Shown here in pieces: positions 8,847-15,491 of a stretch of DNA of 19,151 bases. Made by a program: the position numbers and the translations under genes. The stretch comes from Candidatus Cloacimonadota bacterium (GTDB lineage Bacteria; Cloacimonadota; Cloacimonadia; Cloacimonadales; TCS61). Position 1 is the first letter of the stretch. Each line of letters begins with the position of its first letter. The notes below the pieces were generated by a model that was not told where the DNA came from, made no database searches, and worked only from the letters and a program-made list of their open reading frames with translations. Where the stretch lies: positions 1 through 19,151 of the forward strand of contig JAMOPB010000058.1 in the NCBI GenBank assembly GCA_027064945.1. The letters run 5' to 3'.

Positions 8847-9654
8847 GATTAATCTATTCTTAGATATATTAGGGAAAAGACCGGATGGCTATCATAATAT
8901 TCGTAGCATATTTAGTGAAATTGATCTTTTTGATGAGATTAATTTTACTTTGACAAAAAAAGATGATGTCACGATTTTGACAAACAAAGACTTTGTAAGT
9001 ACCAAAGATAATTTAATTTATAAGGTCGCGATCTTAATAAAAGATAGATATAAAGTGAGTTCTGGAGTGGAAGTAGAACTAAAAAAAAATATACCTATTG
9101 CAGCCGGTCTTGGTGGAGGTAGCAGTAATGCTGCTGCTACTATTAAGGCATTATCTTCAATATGGGATCTAAATATTAATTCTGATGAAATGCATGAAAT
9201 TGCATCTAGTTTAGGAAGCGATATAAATTTCTTTTTAGAAGGTGGTTGCCAAATGGGAATAGGTAGAGGAGAACAAGTATCTTCGATACCACCTATCGAT
9301 TTAAGTAATATTTTTTTGGTTAATCCCGGGTTTGGTATTAGTAGTAAAGAAGCATATCAACTTGCTAATTACTCAAAACCGCCGCACATGGGATGGCAGA
9401 AATTATTGGAAAATCCTGATCCAACATTTTGTTTTAATGCATTGGAAGAAGGAATTTCTAATAAATACACAGAGATCAAAGAAATAATATCATATTTGAA
9501 AAACAATGGTGCACAGAATGCTATCTTATCGGGTAGCGGAGCTACAATTATTGCATTTTGTCCCGACGAAGCTACGGTAAAAGAATTTTCTAAATTCTAC
9601 AGTGAAAAAAAATATTGGAATTACGTTACTAAAACCCAAAGGAGTACAAGATGA
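8809..9654 (+). CDS. ispE: 4-diphosphocytidyl-2-C-methyl-D-erythritol kinase
   Basis: 281 residues, normal for the family. It phosphorylates CDP-methylerythritol in the MEP isoprenoid pathway in the cytoplasm. GHMP-kinase features are the N-terminal KINLFLDILGKRPDGYHN region (residues 13-30, with the conserved Lys), the glycine-rich ATP loop PIAAGLGGGSSNAAA (96-110), the GSDINFF segment with the likely catalytic Asp138, and the C-terminal LSGSGATIIAF (240-250). The gene begins inside the tyrosine-codon run of the preceding kinase gene. ATG 8809 and in-frame ATG 8815 are both possible, and neither has a clear Shine-Dalgarno sequence, so translation is probably coupled to the upstream gene. Its end overlaps spoVG by 4 bases. 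Confidence 0.93.
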   Translation: MEMKKQKIKSYAKINLFLDILGKRPDGYHNIRSIFSEIDLFDEINFTLTKKDDVTILTNKDFVSTKDNLIYKVAILIKDRYKVSSGVEVELKKNIPIAAGLGGGSSNAAATIKALSSIWDLNINSDEMHEIASSLGSDINFFLEGGCQMGIGRGEQVSSIPPIDLSNIFLVNPGFGISSKEAYQLANYSKPPHMGWQKLLENPDPTFCFNALEEGISNKYTEIKEIISYLKNNGAQNAILSGSGATIIAFCPDEATVKEFSKFYSEKKYWNYVTKTQRSTR

Positions 9655-9968
9655 ACATTACAGATGTAAAAGTTTTTATCAGAGAAAACAATCAACTAAA
9701 GGCTTTCGTAAACATTGTAATTGATGATGCTTTCATTATTCGCAATATCAAAGTAATAGAAGGTGAAAAAGGTCTATTTGTTGCAATGCCAAGTCGTCGT
9801 GTTAGCAATGGCGAATATAGAGATATCGCACATCCAATAAACACTGAAACCCGTAAGCTAGTTGAAAACATTATCATAGAGAAATATAAAGAAGCTCTTG
9901 AAAATGCTTTATCAGCCACAGATTCATCAGAATACACAGGAGAAATCTCAGAAGAAAATGTACTCTAG
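9651..9968 (+). CDS. spoVG: SpoVG family nucleic-acid-binding regulator
   Basis: 105 residues. The conserved SpoVG core covers nearly all of it: MNITDVKVF at the start, then IDDAFIIRNIKVIEG, GLFVAMPSRRV and YRDIAHPIN (about residues 60-68), followed by a helical tail. Family members bind DNA and RNA site-specifically; the target here is unknown. The start overlaps the ispE stop as ATGA, with GGAG just upstream, and its 3' end overlaps prs by 11 bases. In Bacillus subtilis spoVG also lies between ispE and prs, so the location is conserved rather than incidental. Confidence 0.93.
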   Translation: MNITDVKVFIRENNQLKAFVNIVIDDAFIIRNIKVIEGEKGLFVAMPSRRVSNGEYRDIAHPINTETRKLVENIIIEKYKEALENALSATDSSEYTGEISEENVL

Positions 9969-10905
9969 ATTAAAAATTTTCACAGGAAATTCAAATCCTA
10001 AATTAGCACATGAAGTTGCTAAAATTGCTGGCATTCCTTTAGGCGATATAGAAGTATTTAAATTTTCGAATGATAATACTTTTGTAAAATTGAACGAGAA
10101 TGTTCGTGGTGCTGATGTTTTTGTTATTCAGCCTACCTGCCGCCCAGTTAATGACAACGTCATGGAATTGTTAATTATGGTAGATGCTATTCGCCGTTCA
10201 TCTGCCCAAAGAATAACTTGTGTCATGCCATATTTTGGATATGCAAGAAGTGATAAAAAAGATCAAAACGGTGTACCGATCTCAGCAAAACTTATTGCAA
10301 ACCTACTTACCACAGCAGGTGCTGATAGAATTATTGCTATGGATTTACATTCTGATCAAATACAGGGCTTTTTTGATATTCCTGTTGATCATTTGTATTC
10401 AATGCCAATTTTTTCAAGATATTTCCATAACCATCTTGACCTATCTAATGCAGTGGTAGTTTCTCCTGATACCGGAGGCACAGCTAGAGCACGAGCTTTA
10501 GCACAACGATTGAAATGTGGTTTAGCTATCGGAGATAAACGCCGTAGCGGTAATGATGGAAATGCTGAAATCTTAAACATTATTGGCGATGTTAAAGGAA
10601 AAACAGCAATCTTATATGATGATATCATAGATTCCGGTGGAAGCTTAACCAAGATGGCGAAAGTTCTTCAAAAGAATGGAGCACAAAAAATTTATGCTGC
10701 ATGTTGCCATGGAGTTCTTTCTTCTAAATCAATAAAAAATCTAGATAATTCGCCAATTGAAAAATTATTTATTTCAAATTCCATTCCACTTACTAAAGAA
10801 AGTGAAAAATGCGATAAAATTGTTCAGCTTTCAATTGCTGAAATGATGGCTACAGCTATAAAAAAAATACATATAGAAGAATCACTTAGCACACTTTTCC
10901 GCTAA
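9958..10905 (+). CDS. prs: Ribose-phosphate pyrophosphokinase (PRPP synthetase)
   Basis: 315 residues from ATG 9958, the usual class I length. It makes PRPP from ribose 5-phosphate and ATP for nucleotide, His and Trp synthesis. Visible motifs are FGYARSDKKDQNGVPIS (ATP-binding region), MDLHSDQIQGFFDIPVDHLY (metal and ATP contacts), VVSPDTGGTARARA, the flexible-loop GDKRRSG, and the PRPP loop ILYDDIIDSGGSL. An in-frame ATG at 9898 would add 20 non-homologous residues read from inside spoVG. The start at 9958 (MYSRLKIFTGNSNP) matches the family N-terminus and has AGGAGA upstream (9938-9943). It overlaps spoVG by 11 bases, indicating coupled translation. Confidence 0.96.
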   Translation: MYSRLKIFTGNSNPKLAHEVAKIAGIPLGDIEVFKFSNDNTFVKLNENVRGADVFVIQPTCRPVNDNVMELLIMVDAIRRSSAQRITCVMPYFGYARSDKKDQNGVPISAKLIANLLTTAGADRIIAMDLHSDQIQGFFDIPVDHLYSMPIFSRYFHNHLDLSNAVVVSPDTGGTARARALAQRLKCGLAIGDKRRSGNDGNAEILNIIGDVKGKTAILYDDIIDSGGSLTKMAKVLQKNGAQKIYAACCHGVLSSKSIKNLDNSPIEKLFISNSIPLTKESEKCDKIVQLSIAEMMATAIKKIHIEESLSTLFR

Positions 10906-10917
10906 GTTGAATTCTAC

Positions 10918-10922
10918 GGAGG
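10918..10922 (+). promoter_or_regulatory. Ribosome binding site that fixes the rplY start
   Basis: GGAGG lies 5 bases before ATG 10928. It favours this start over the in-frame TTG at 10907, which would sit upstream of the site. Confidence 0.75.
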
Positions 10923-10927
10923 ATAAA

Positions 10928-11527
10928 ATGAACGTAAAATTAGACGCAACTAAACGCGTGACTGGAAAAAAGTCTATAAACAAACAAGCTCGTAAAGATG
11001 GATTAATTCCTGCAATTATCTATAGCTCAGGTAAAGAAGGTATTAATATTAGTATTAATCGTGCTGTTTTCATTCAAAAATACAGAAAAACAATCGGTGA
11101 ATTAGCTTTTTATGATATCACTGTTGATGGTGAAACCTATACAACAATTATGAAAGATCGTCAAATTCATCCTGTTAGTCGTGAATTTATGCATATCGAT
11201 TTCATGGAATTACATACAGGTCAAGAAATCACCTTAGAAATTCCAATCAATTATGTTGGAGAAGCTCCCGGAATAAAAGCTGGTGGATCACTTGATATCA
11301 TTGAAAGGAAAATGGAAATTTCATGTTTACCAAAAGATATTCCTGAAGAAATCACTGTTGATTTATCTAACCTTAATCTTGGTGCAACACTTCACTTCAG
11401 TGATATTGAAATGCCTGCCAATGTGAATTCTTCATTCTCTGAAGAAACTGCTTTGGCTGTAGTTCACTCTCCATCTTCAAGTGAAGACAACGCTGAAGAA
11501 GAAGAAGAAGAAGCAGTAGCCGAATAA
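10928..11527 (+). CDS. rplY: 50S ribosomal protein L25 / general stress protein Ctc
   Basis: 199 residues, the long (Ctc/TL5) form: an N-terminal L25 5S-rRNA-binding domain (about residues 1-92: RVTGKKSINKQARKDGLIPAI, HPVSREFMHIDFM) plus a C-terminal beta domain (about 93-180: VGEAPGIKAGG, CLPKDIPEEITVDLSNLNLG). It ends in a glutamate-rich tail (EEEEEEAVAE). It binds 5S rRNA in the large subunit. The start at 10928 rather than TTG 10907 is set by the GGAGG at 10918. Position between prs and pth is the same as for ctc in B. subtilis. Confidence 0.94.
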   Translation: MNVKLDATKRVTGKKSINKQARKDGLIPAIIYSSGKEGINISINRAVFIQKYRKTIGELAFYDITVDGETYTTIMKDRQIHPVSREFMHIDFMELHTGQEITLEIPINYVGEAPGIKAGGSLDIIERKMEISCLPKDIPEEITVDLSNLNLGATLHFSDIEMPANVNSSFSEETALAVVHSPSSSEDNAEEEEEEAVAE

Positions 11528-11534
11528 TTATTCG

Positions 11535-12128
11535 ATGAGATTGATTGTAGGACTGGGCAATCCTGGTAAGAAATATCAAAAAACCAGACATAATATCGGG
11601 TTTATCGTCTTAGATAATTTTTTTTCTAAGAATGATAAGCAATTTAAAAAACAAAAAAACTATGATTCTGTTGAATATAAAGGCGTAATATCAATAAAGC
11701 CTAAAACATTTATGAATCTTAGTGGAAAAGCAGTTACTGCTGTTCAAACCAAAACCAGGATAGATGAAATATTGGTAATAGTGGATGATATCTATCTTCC
11801 CATAGGAGAAATCCGATTGAGAAAATCAGGTGGATTGGCCGGGCATAATGGTTTGAAATCAATAGCAGAAGCTTTAGGAACTCGTGAATTCAAAAGAATG
11901 CGTATCGGGGTTGGTTCTCCGGATAGTAAAGAATTATCGGATTATGTTCTTTCCGAGTTCTCGTCAAATGAACTAAAAATTTTAGATCATACATTATCAT
12001 TTACGTCAGAATTATTGGATAAATATATATCTGAAGATTTTGATGAAATGGTAAAATATTATAGTAAAAAGAAGAAATCCTATTCTGAGTCCATCATGCA
12101 GACTCAGGATCTTTCGGTAGAAAACTAA
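11535..12128 (+). CDS. pth: Peptidyl-tRNA hydrolase
   Basis: 197 residues, close to the family norm. It recycles tRNA from prematurely released peptidyl-tRNA. Active-site elements are present: GLGNPG (Asn9) near the N-terminus, TRHNIGF with the catalytic His19, FMNLSG with Asn61, VDDIYLPIGEIRLRKSGG with the conserved Asp (84/85), and GLAGHNGLKSI with Asn105. The gene starts 7 bases after rplY with no obvious ribosome site, so it is probably translated by coupling. Its 3' end contains a hairpin-forming stretch (12082-12110) and one arm of the rpsF leader hairpin. Confidence 0.95.
   Translation: MRLIVGLGNPGKKYQKTRHNIGFIVLDNFFSKNDKQFKKQKNYDSVEYKGVISIKPKTFMNLSGKAVTAVQTKTRIDEILVIVDDIYLPIGEIRLRKSGGLAGHNGLKSIAEALGTREFKRMRIGVGSPDSKELSDYVLSEFSSNELKILDHTLSFTSELLDKYISEDFDEMVKYYSKKKKSYSESIMQTQDLSVEN
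12082..12110 (+). repeat. Hairpin-forming inverted repeat at the 3' end of pth
   Basis: ATTCTGAGTC (12082-12091) can pair with GACTCAGGAT (12101-12110) around a 9-base loop. Seven bp are exact Watson-Crick and the stem extends to ten with one G-U pair. Only a short CTTT follows, so it is not a convincing intrinsic terminator. It sits directly upstream of a second hairpin at 12114-12140. Confidence 0.6.
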
Positions 12129-12140
12129 TTAAACTACCGA
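12114..12140 (+). promoter_or_regulatory. Candidate S6:S18 autoregulatory leader hairpin upstream of rpsF
   Basis: TCGGTAG (12114-12120) and CTACCGA (12134-12140) are perfect 7-bp complements around a 13-base AT loop, ending 22 bases before the rpsF ATG and 10 bases before its AAAGGAGG site (12151-12158). Many phyla carry an rpsF leader RNA that binds the S6:S18 complex and imitates the S18 site of 16S rRNA. The GGUAGAA and UACCG elements here resemble helix 22 of 16S rRNA as I recall it. Assignment by motif and position only. Confidence 0.5.
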
Positions 12141-12162
12141 GGATAAGACCAAAGGAGGAAAA

Positions 12163-12447
12163 ATGGCAAGAAAGTATGAAAGTATGGTTGTAATCGCACC
12201 TAACATGAGTGTTGATGCAGCAAAAAAAGAGCTTGATAAAACATTAAACTTTATCAAATCTAATGGTGGTGAAGTCCTCAGTTTTGATGAACTGGGAAAG
12301 AAAAAACTAGCTTATGAAATCAAACACCTAAAAGAAGGTTATTACTATGTAATTAATTTTACATTAGATGAAAGCAAAACCCGAGAATTTGAGACAATTT
12401 ACAGATTAAACGAAAATATTATTAGACATAATCTATTAGTAAAATAA
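12163..12447 (+). CDS. rpsF: 30S ribosomal protein S6
   Basis: 94 residues, typical size. The S6 fold is recognisable from YESMVVIAPNMSVDAAKK at the start, the GGEVLSFDELGKKKLAYEIKH beta-hairpin in the middle, and YRLNENIIRHNLLVK at the end. S6 binds 16S rRNA as a heterodimer with S18, whose gene lies two genes downstream. A very strong AAAGGAGG ribosome site precedes the ATG by 4 bases. The leader hairpin at 12114-12140 suggests feedback control by S6:S18. Confidence 0.96.
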   Translation: MARKYESMVVIAPNMSVDAAKKELDKTLNFIKSNGGEVLSFDELGKKKLAYEIKHLKEGYYYVINFTLDESKTREFETIYRLNENIIRHNLLVK

Positions 12448-12489
12448 TTGTCTATTAAAATTAATATTCGAATAAACTAGGAGATTTCA

Positions 12490-12921
12490 ATGGCCGGAGA
12501 ACTTAAATTCCCAAGAATAAACACAATAATTCTTAGCGGGAGACTAACCAGAGATACAGAATTACGTTACACAAGTAACGGAAAAGCAGTTGCGAAATTA
12601 TCTATTGCTTTTGACAAAAGCTTTCAGCGTGGAGGCGAATGGGTACAAGAATCAAGTTATATCGACGTAACCGTTTGGGAAAAAACTGCTGAAAAATGTG
12701 CTGAAGAACTTACTAAAGGAAGTCCTGTTTTGATAGAAGGTTCATTAAGAACTTATACCTACCAAGACAAGAATAATCAAAATAGGAAAGCTGTTGAAAT
12801 AACTGCTTATAAAGTAAATTTCTTGGAAAAATCTCCTAAGAATAATTCAATCGAGTCTCATCCGGCAAATAATCAGGATGCACCTGAATCAATCATCACA
12901 GCAGATGATGTACCATTCTAA
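12490..12921 (+). CDS. ssb: Single-stranded DNA-binding protein
   Basis: 143 residues. An OB-fold domain (about residues 8-112: INTIILSGRLTRDTELRY, GKAVAKLSIAFD, SSYIDVTVWEKTAEKCAE, GSPVLIEGSLRTYTYQDK) is followed by a short flexible linker and the acidic tip ADDVPF, which in the family recruits replication and repair proteins. It coats single-stranded DNA during replication, recombination and repair. AGGAG lies 7 bases before the ATG. The rpsF-ssb-rpsR order is widely conserved. Confidence 0.96.
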   Translation: MAGELKFPRINTIILSGRLTRDTELRYTSNGKAVAKLSIAFDKSFQRGGEWVQESSYIDVTVWEKTAEKCAEELTKGSPVLIEGSLRTYTYQDKNNQNRKAVEITAYKVNFLEKSPKNNSIESHPANNQDAPESIITADDVPF

Positions 12922-12936
12922 GATAGGAGAAAAATA

Positions 12937-13254
12937 ATGGAAGAAAGAAAAACAAATACAGAAGTGCAAGAAAATCACTCTGAAAAAAAAGAAAATAGAA
13001 ATAGACGCCCAAACAAAAAATTTGGTCGTAATAAGAAATACCAATTTAGAAAAAAAGTATGCTTCTTCTGCAAAAATGAAGATGTAGAAATTGATTATAA
13101 AGATGTTGGTTTAATGAAGAGATTTATTACTGAAAGTGGCAAAATCTCACCTCGTCGTTTTACCGGAACTTGTGCAAAACACCAAAGAAAACTTACAGCA
13201 GAAATCAAAAAAGCTCGTCAAATGGCTTTAATTAAATATACAGACAGACATTGA
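12937..13254 (+). CDS. rpsR: 30S ribosomal protein S18 (zinc-binding type, extended N-terminus)
   Basis: 105 residues. The conserved S18 core starts near residue 41: KKVCFFCKNEDVEIDYKD, LMKRFITESGKISPRRFTG, TCAKHQRKLTAEIKKARQMAL. CFFC and CAKH form a CxxC...CxxH set, so this is the zinc-binding (C+) form. S18 partners S6 in the 30S platform. The first 40 residues are Lys/Arg/Asn/Glu-rich and unlike the compact 75-90 residue S18 of many bacteria. The start has an AGGAGA site and lies 15 bases after ssb, so the extension is probably real. Confidence 0.96.
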   Translation: MEERKTNTEVQENHSEKKENRNRRPNKKFGRNKKYQFRKKVCFFCKNEDVEIDYKDVGLMKRFITESGKISPRRFTGTCAKHQRKLTAEIKKARQMALIKYTDRH

Positions 13255-13270
13255 TTTATTTAATCGAAAA

Positions 13271-14116
13271 GTGATCTTTTTGGCAATAACAGCTGCTATT
13301 ATTGCAGCTATCTTCCCTTTTGCGGGAATGATCTTTACTATTTATTTTGGAGCAAAGTTCCAAAGTAAAATATATGTGTTTTTTAGTGCATTCATCGGAA
13401 CTGCTATAGCATTGTATTTTTCTCAAATATTAGATCCTATCAGGATTTTAGATTTAATTATCGGAATAGGCTTAGTTAGTTTCGTTTTCATCAGAAGTTT
13501 TATTTCCAGTTATAATTATTTGTACAGCTTGATGAAATCGTCTTTAATTGCTATCTTCTATGCAATTATAAGACAGATTTTATTCTTTGAAACAATTAAG
13601 CAAACTGCTGAAACTGTTTTAAAAGAATACAACGCTTTCATTACAGATAATTTTTCCGGAAATTTAGAACAATCTGAAATTATGAGAACAGCAGTTGAAT
13701 CTACGAAATTATTTCTCACCAAGTATTATGTCGGATTATGGTCCAGCGTAATAATACTGGCAATATTTGTAGCTGCTTTATTAATTTCTTATAGGTCAAA
13801 TATTAAATGGAAAACTAAATATATACGCTTGCCTTTTGCTACCGTATATATTTTAATATTAGCCTTAATTCTATCTCTGATTCCGAATGCACAAGAATAC
13901 GGATTAAACGGTTTGATAATAATTGCACCTTTTTTTCTAATTCAAGGAACAAGTATTCTTACTTATTTCTGGAGTGATTTTTTCAAGCAATCGAAATTCT
14001 TATCACTCGTATTAGTGGCGTTTTTATTGATCAACCCTTACCTAATGATATTGATTACGCTAATAGGGCTTTTCGATATCTGGTTCAATTTTCGAAAAAT
14101 TAACAACGGAGGATAA
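13271..14116 (+). CDS. YybS-like DUF2232 integral membrane protein
   Basis: 281 residues with about seven or eight hydrophobic segments and a more polar stretch at about 105-150. The last third matches the DUF2232/YybS pattern: KYIRLPFATVYILILALIL, then FFLIQGTSILTYF and the ending LIGLFDIWFNFRK. Molecular function is unknown. In B. subtilis yybS lies just upstream of rplI, as here. The start is GTG 13271, 16 bases after rpsR, with no clear ribosome site, so the exact start is uncertain; TTG 13280 is an alternative. It ends 2 bases before rplI, whose ribosome site GGAGG is inside this gene's last codons. Confidence 0.8.
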   Translation: MIFLAITAAIIAAIFPFAGMIFTIYFGAKFQSKIYVFFSAFIGTAIALYFSQILDPIRILDLIIGIGLVSFVFIRSFISSYNYLYSLMKSSLIAIFYAIIRQILFFETIKQTAETVLKEYNAFITDNFSGNLEQSEIMRTAVESTKLFLTKYYVGLWSSVIILAIFVAALLISYRSNIKWKTKYIRLPFATVYILILALILSLIPNAQEYGLNGLIIIAPFFLIQGTSILTYFWSDFFKQSKFLSLVLVAFLLINPYLMILITLIGLFDIWFNFRKINNGG

Positions 14117-14118
14117 AG

Positions 14119-14562
14119 ATGAAAATCATCTTAGTAAAAGACATACAAGGGCTTGGTAACGGCGGCGATGTAGTTGAAGTGAAAAACGGCTACGCTAGAA
14201 ATTACCTTTTGCCACAAAAATTGGCAATTGTAGCAAATGATTACAATTTGACCAAAATTGAAGCTTTAGCAAAAGAAGCTAAAAATGAAAGAGCTGCAAT
14301 TGAAAATAAGTACAAAGCAGCAGTAGAACAATTAAAAGGAATTGAGCTTGTTTTCTCTCGTAAAGCAGATGAACATGATCATCTTTTTGGTTCAGTTTCA
14401 GAGAATGATCTTGTTGATGCATTAGCTGCTAAAGGAATAGAAGTTCATAAATCATTTATCCAATTGGATAACCATATTAAGGAAATCGGTAATTTCGATG
14501 TAAAAATTAATTTCACAAATGAAATTACTGCATCTATTAAAGTAAATGTTGAGAAGGAGTAG
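14119..14562 (+). CDS. rplI: 50S ribosomal protein L9
   Basis: 147 residues, standard length. The N-terminal domain has the L9 signature MKIILVKDIQGLGNGGDVV, KNGYARNYLLPQKLA (residues 22-36). A long connecting helix (about 42-74) and a C-terminal RNA-binding domain (HDHLFGSVSENDLVDAL, about residues 90-106) follow. It binds 23S rRNA near the L1 stalk. GGAGG lies directly before the ATG, inside the end of the DUF2232 gene. Confidence 0.96.
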   Translation: MKIILVKDIQGLGNGGDVVEVKNGYARNYLLPQKLAIVANDYNLTKIEALAKEAKNERAAIENKYKAAVEQLKGIELVFSRKADEHDHLFGSVSENDLVDALAAKGIEVHKSFIQLDNHIKEIGNFDVKINFTNEITASIKVNVEKE

Positions 14563-14565
14563 CAC

Positions 14566-14572
14566 AAGGAGG
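14566..14572 (+). promoter_or_regulatory. Ribosome binding site supporting a TTG start
   Basis: AAGGAGG, a full anti-16S match, lies 5 bases before TTG 14578. This spacing makes the TTG the likely start of the next gene. Confidence 0.8.
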
Positions 14573-14577
14573 CTATT

Positions 14578-15132
14578 TTGAAAAAAATCGTAAAAATTAT
14601 TGGATGGATCGTCCTACTTTTAGTTTTCTCTTCAGTAGGATTTGCTACAGATAATCCTAAAATCGGATTCTTGGGATATTTCATCTTCTTTAGTTTAATT
14701 TTCGGTGGAACTTATTTATATATTAAGTCTCATCATCGTAAAAATGAAACTGATCCAAAAATCATTAATCTTATACATAAATCTTTAGGAATTATTATTA
14801 CTCTTGTCAGTATAATATCTCCTGTAATGTTCTTCAGAAAATTTGTTAATCCAAATTTAGGAATTGGCGTGTATGCGATTATTGTTGTTATTACGATTGT
14901 ACTAATAGCTCTAGGTGCTTTAGCTATTATGATTATAAATAATTCCTTAGGCAAAAAGTTATTTCTAACTATTTTAGGGTATTTGTTTATTATAGTACTT
15001 TCAATTGTTCCTGCCTTAGGAATGAGTCAATATAGCACAAGTTATGCTAATTTAGGTATCGCTTACTGGTCTGCGATTGTAACTGCTTCTTTGGCATGGT
15101 GGGGAGTTTCTCTCTTTACTAAGAAAGTATAA
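14578..15132 (+). CDS. Unrecognised six-helix membrane protein
   Basis: 184 residues, not recognised. TTG start chosen because AAGGAGG sits 5 bases upstream and translation from it opens with a Lys-rich N-terminus and a hydrophobic helix. Six hydrophobic segments are visible at about 5-24, 30-49, 66-87, 95-120, 127-146 and 158-180. A His/Lys-rich loop (KSHHRKNETDPK, about 50-61) lies between helices 2 and 3. No catalytic motif seen. The first segment ends in SVGFA, so it could be a signal peptide rather than a retained helix. Lies between rplI (15 bases) and dciA (20 bases), probably in the same transcript. Confidence 0.7.
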   Translation: MKKIVKIIGWIVLLLVFSSVGFATDNPKIGFLGYFIFFSLIFGGTYLYIKSHHRKNETDPKIINLIHKSLGIIITLVSIISPVMFFRKFVNPNLGIGVYAIIVVITIVLIALGALAIMIINNSLGKKLFLTILGYLFIIVLSIVPALGMSQYSTSYANLGIAYWSAIVTASLAWWGVSLFTKKV

Positions 15133-15152
15133 CTTTTAGTAATTAGCTAACA

Positions 15153-15491
15153 ATGAAATTTAATAAAGCCGGCAATGCTATTAAATCTTTGGTTTATCGC
15201 ATTGCCGGTTCTCAATATCATGATTTTGTAGCTGTAGCTTTCTGCTGGAATAATATTTTAGGGAATTTGTTAAGTGAACGCACAAAATTAATCAAAATCG
15301 AGAACCAAACATTATTTGTTGCCGTAAGCAATAATATCTGGATGCAAGAATTATTATTAAACAAACAGGAATTGCTTGAGAAAATCCGCAAATCGAGCGG
15401 CGTAAAATTAGAAAATATCGTATTTTTCTTAGAAGATGATTCTAAAGAAAGAAAACCAAATTATTTAAAAAGGAAGCGAAAACATGGTTAA
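15153..15491 (+). CDS. DciA-like (DUF721) replicative helicase-loading protein
   Basis: 112 residues. It shows the DUF721/DciA pattern: N-terminal helix, the conserved Trp in CWNNILGNLLSERTKLIKIENQ (about residue 32), then TLFVAVSNNIWMQELLLNKQELLEKI (about 53-78). A charged tail follows (KERKPNYLKRKRKHG). DciA interacts with the replicative helicase DnaB in bacteria lacking DnaC-type loaders, consistent with ssb nearby. No clear ribosome site precedes ATG 15153, and a GC-rich hairpin begins 14 bases into the gene. Its end overlaps rpe by 8 bases. Confidence 0.8.
   Translation: MKFNKAGNAIKSLVYRIAGSQYHDFVAVAFCWNNILGNLLSERTKLIKIENQTLFVAVSNNIWMQELLLNKQELLEKIRKSSGVKLENIVFFLEDDSKERKPNYLKRKRKHG
15167..15210 (+). 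repeat. GC-rich hairpin-forming inverted repeat inside dciA
   Basis: CCGGCAATGC (15169-15178) and GCATTGCCGG (15199-15208) are exact reverse complements. A G-U and an A-T pair extend the stem to 12 around a 20-base loop. It stands out in this AT-rich sequence and starts 14 bases after the dciA ATG, so it could affect translation initiation or act as a DNA site. Confidence 0.7.

Noticed and set aside
9898..9957. Extended prs start inside spoVG
   Set aside because: The extra 20 residues are read out of frame from spoVG and match nothing in PRPP synthetases; ATG 9958 gives the family N-terminus.
10220..10459. Plus-strand open frame of 79 codons inside prs
   Set aside because: Wholly inside a conserved gene in another frame, with no ribosome site and no homology I recognise.
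10907..10927. TTG start for rplY
   Set aside because: It lies upstream of the GGAGG ribosome site, which is correctly spaced for ATG 10928.
12450..12470. Small AT inverted repeat between rpsF and ssb
   Set aside because: TATTAA/TTAATA with a 2-base spacer is trivial in such AT-rich DNA and has no terminator-like T-run.
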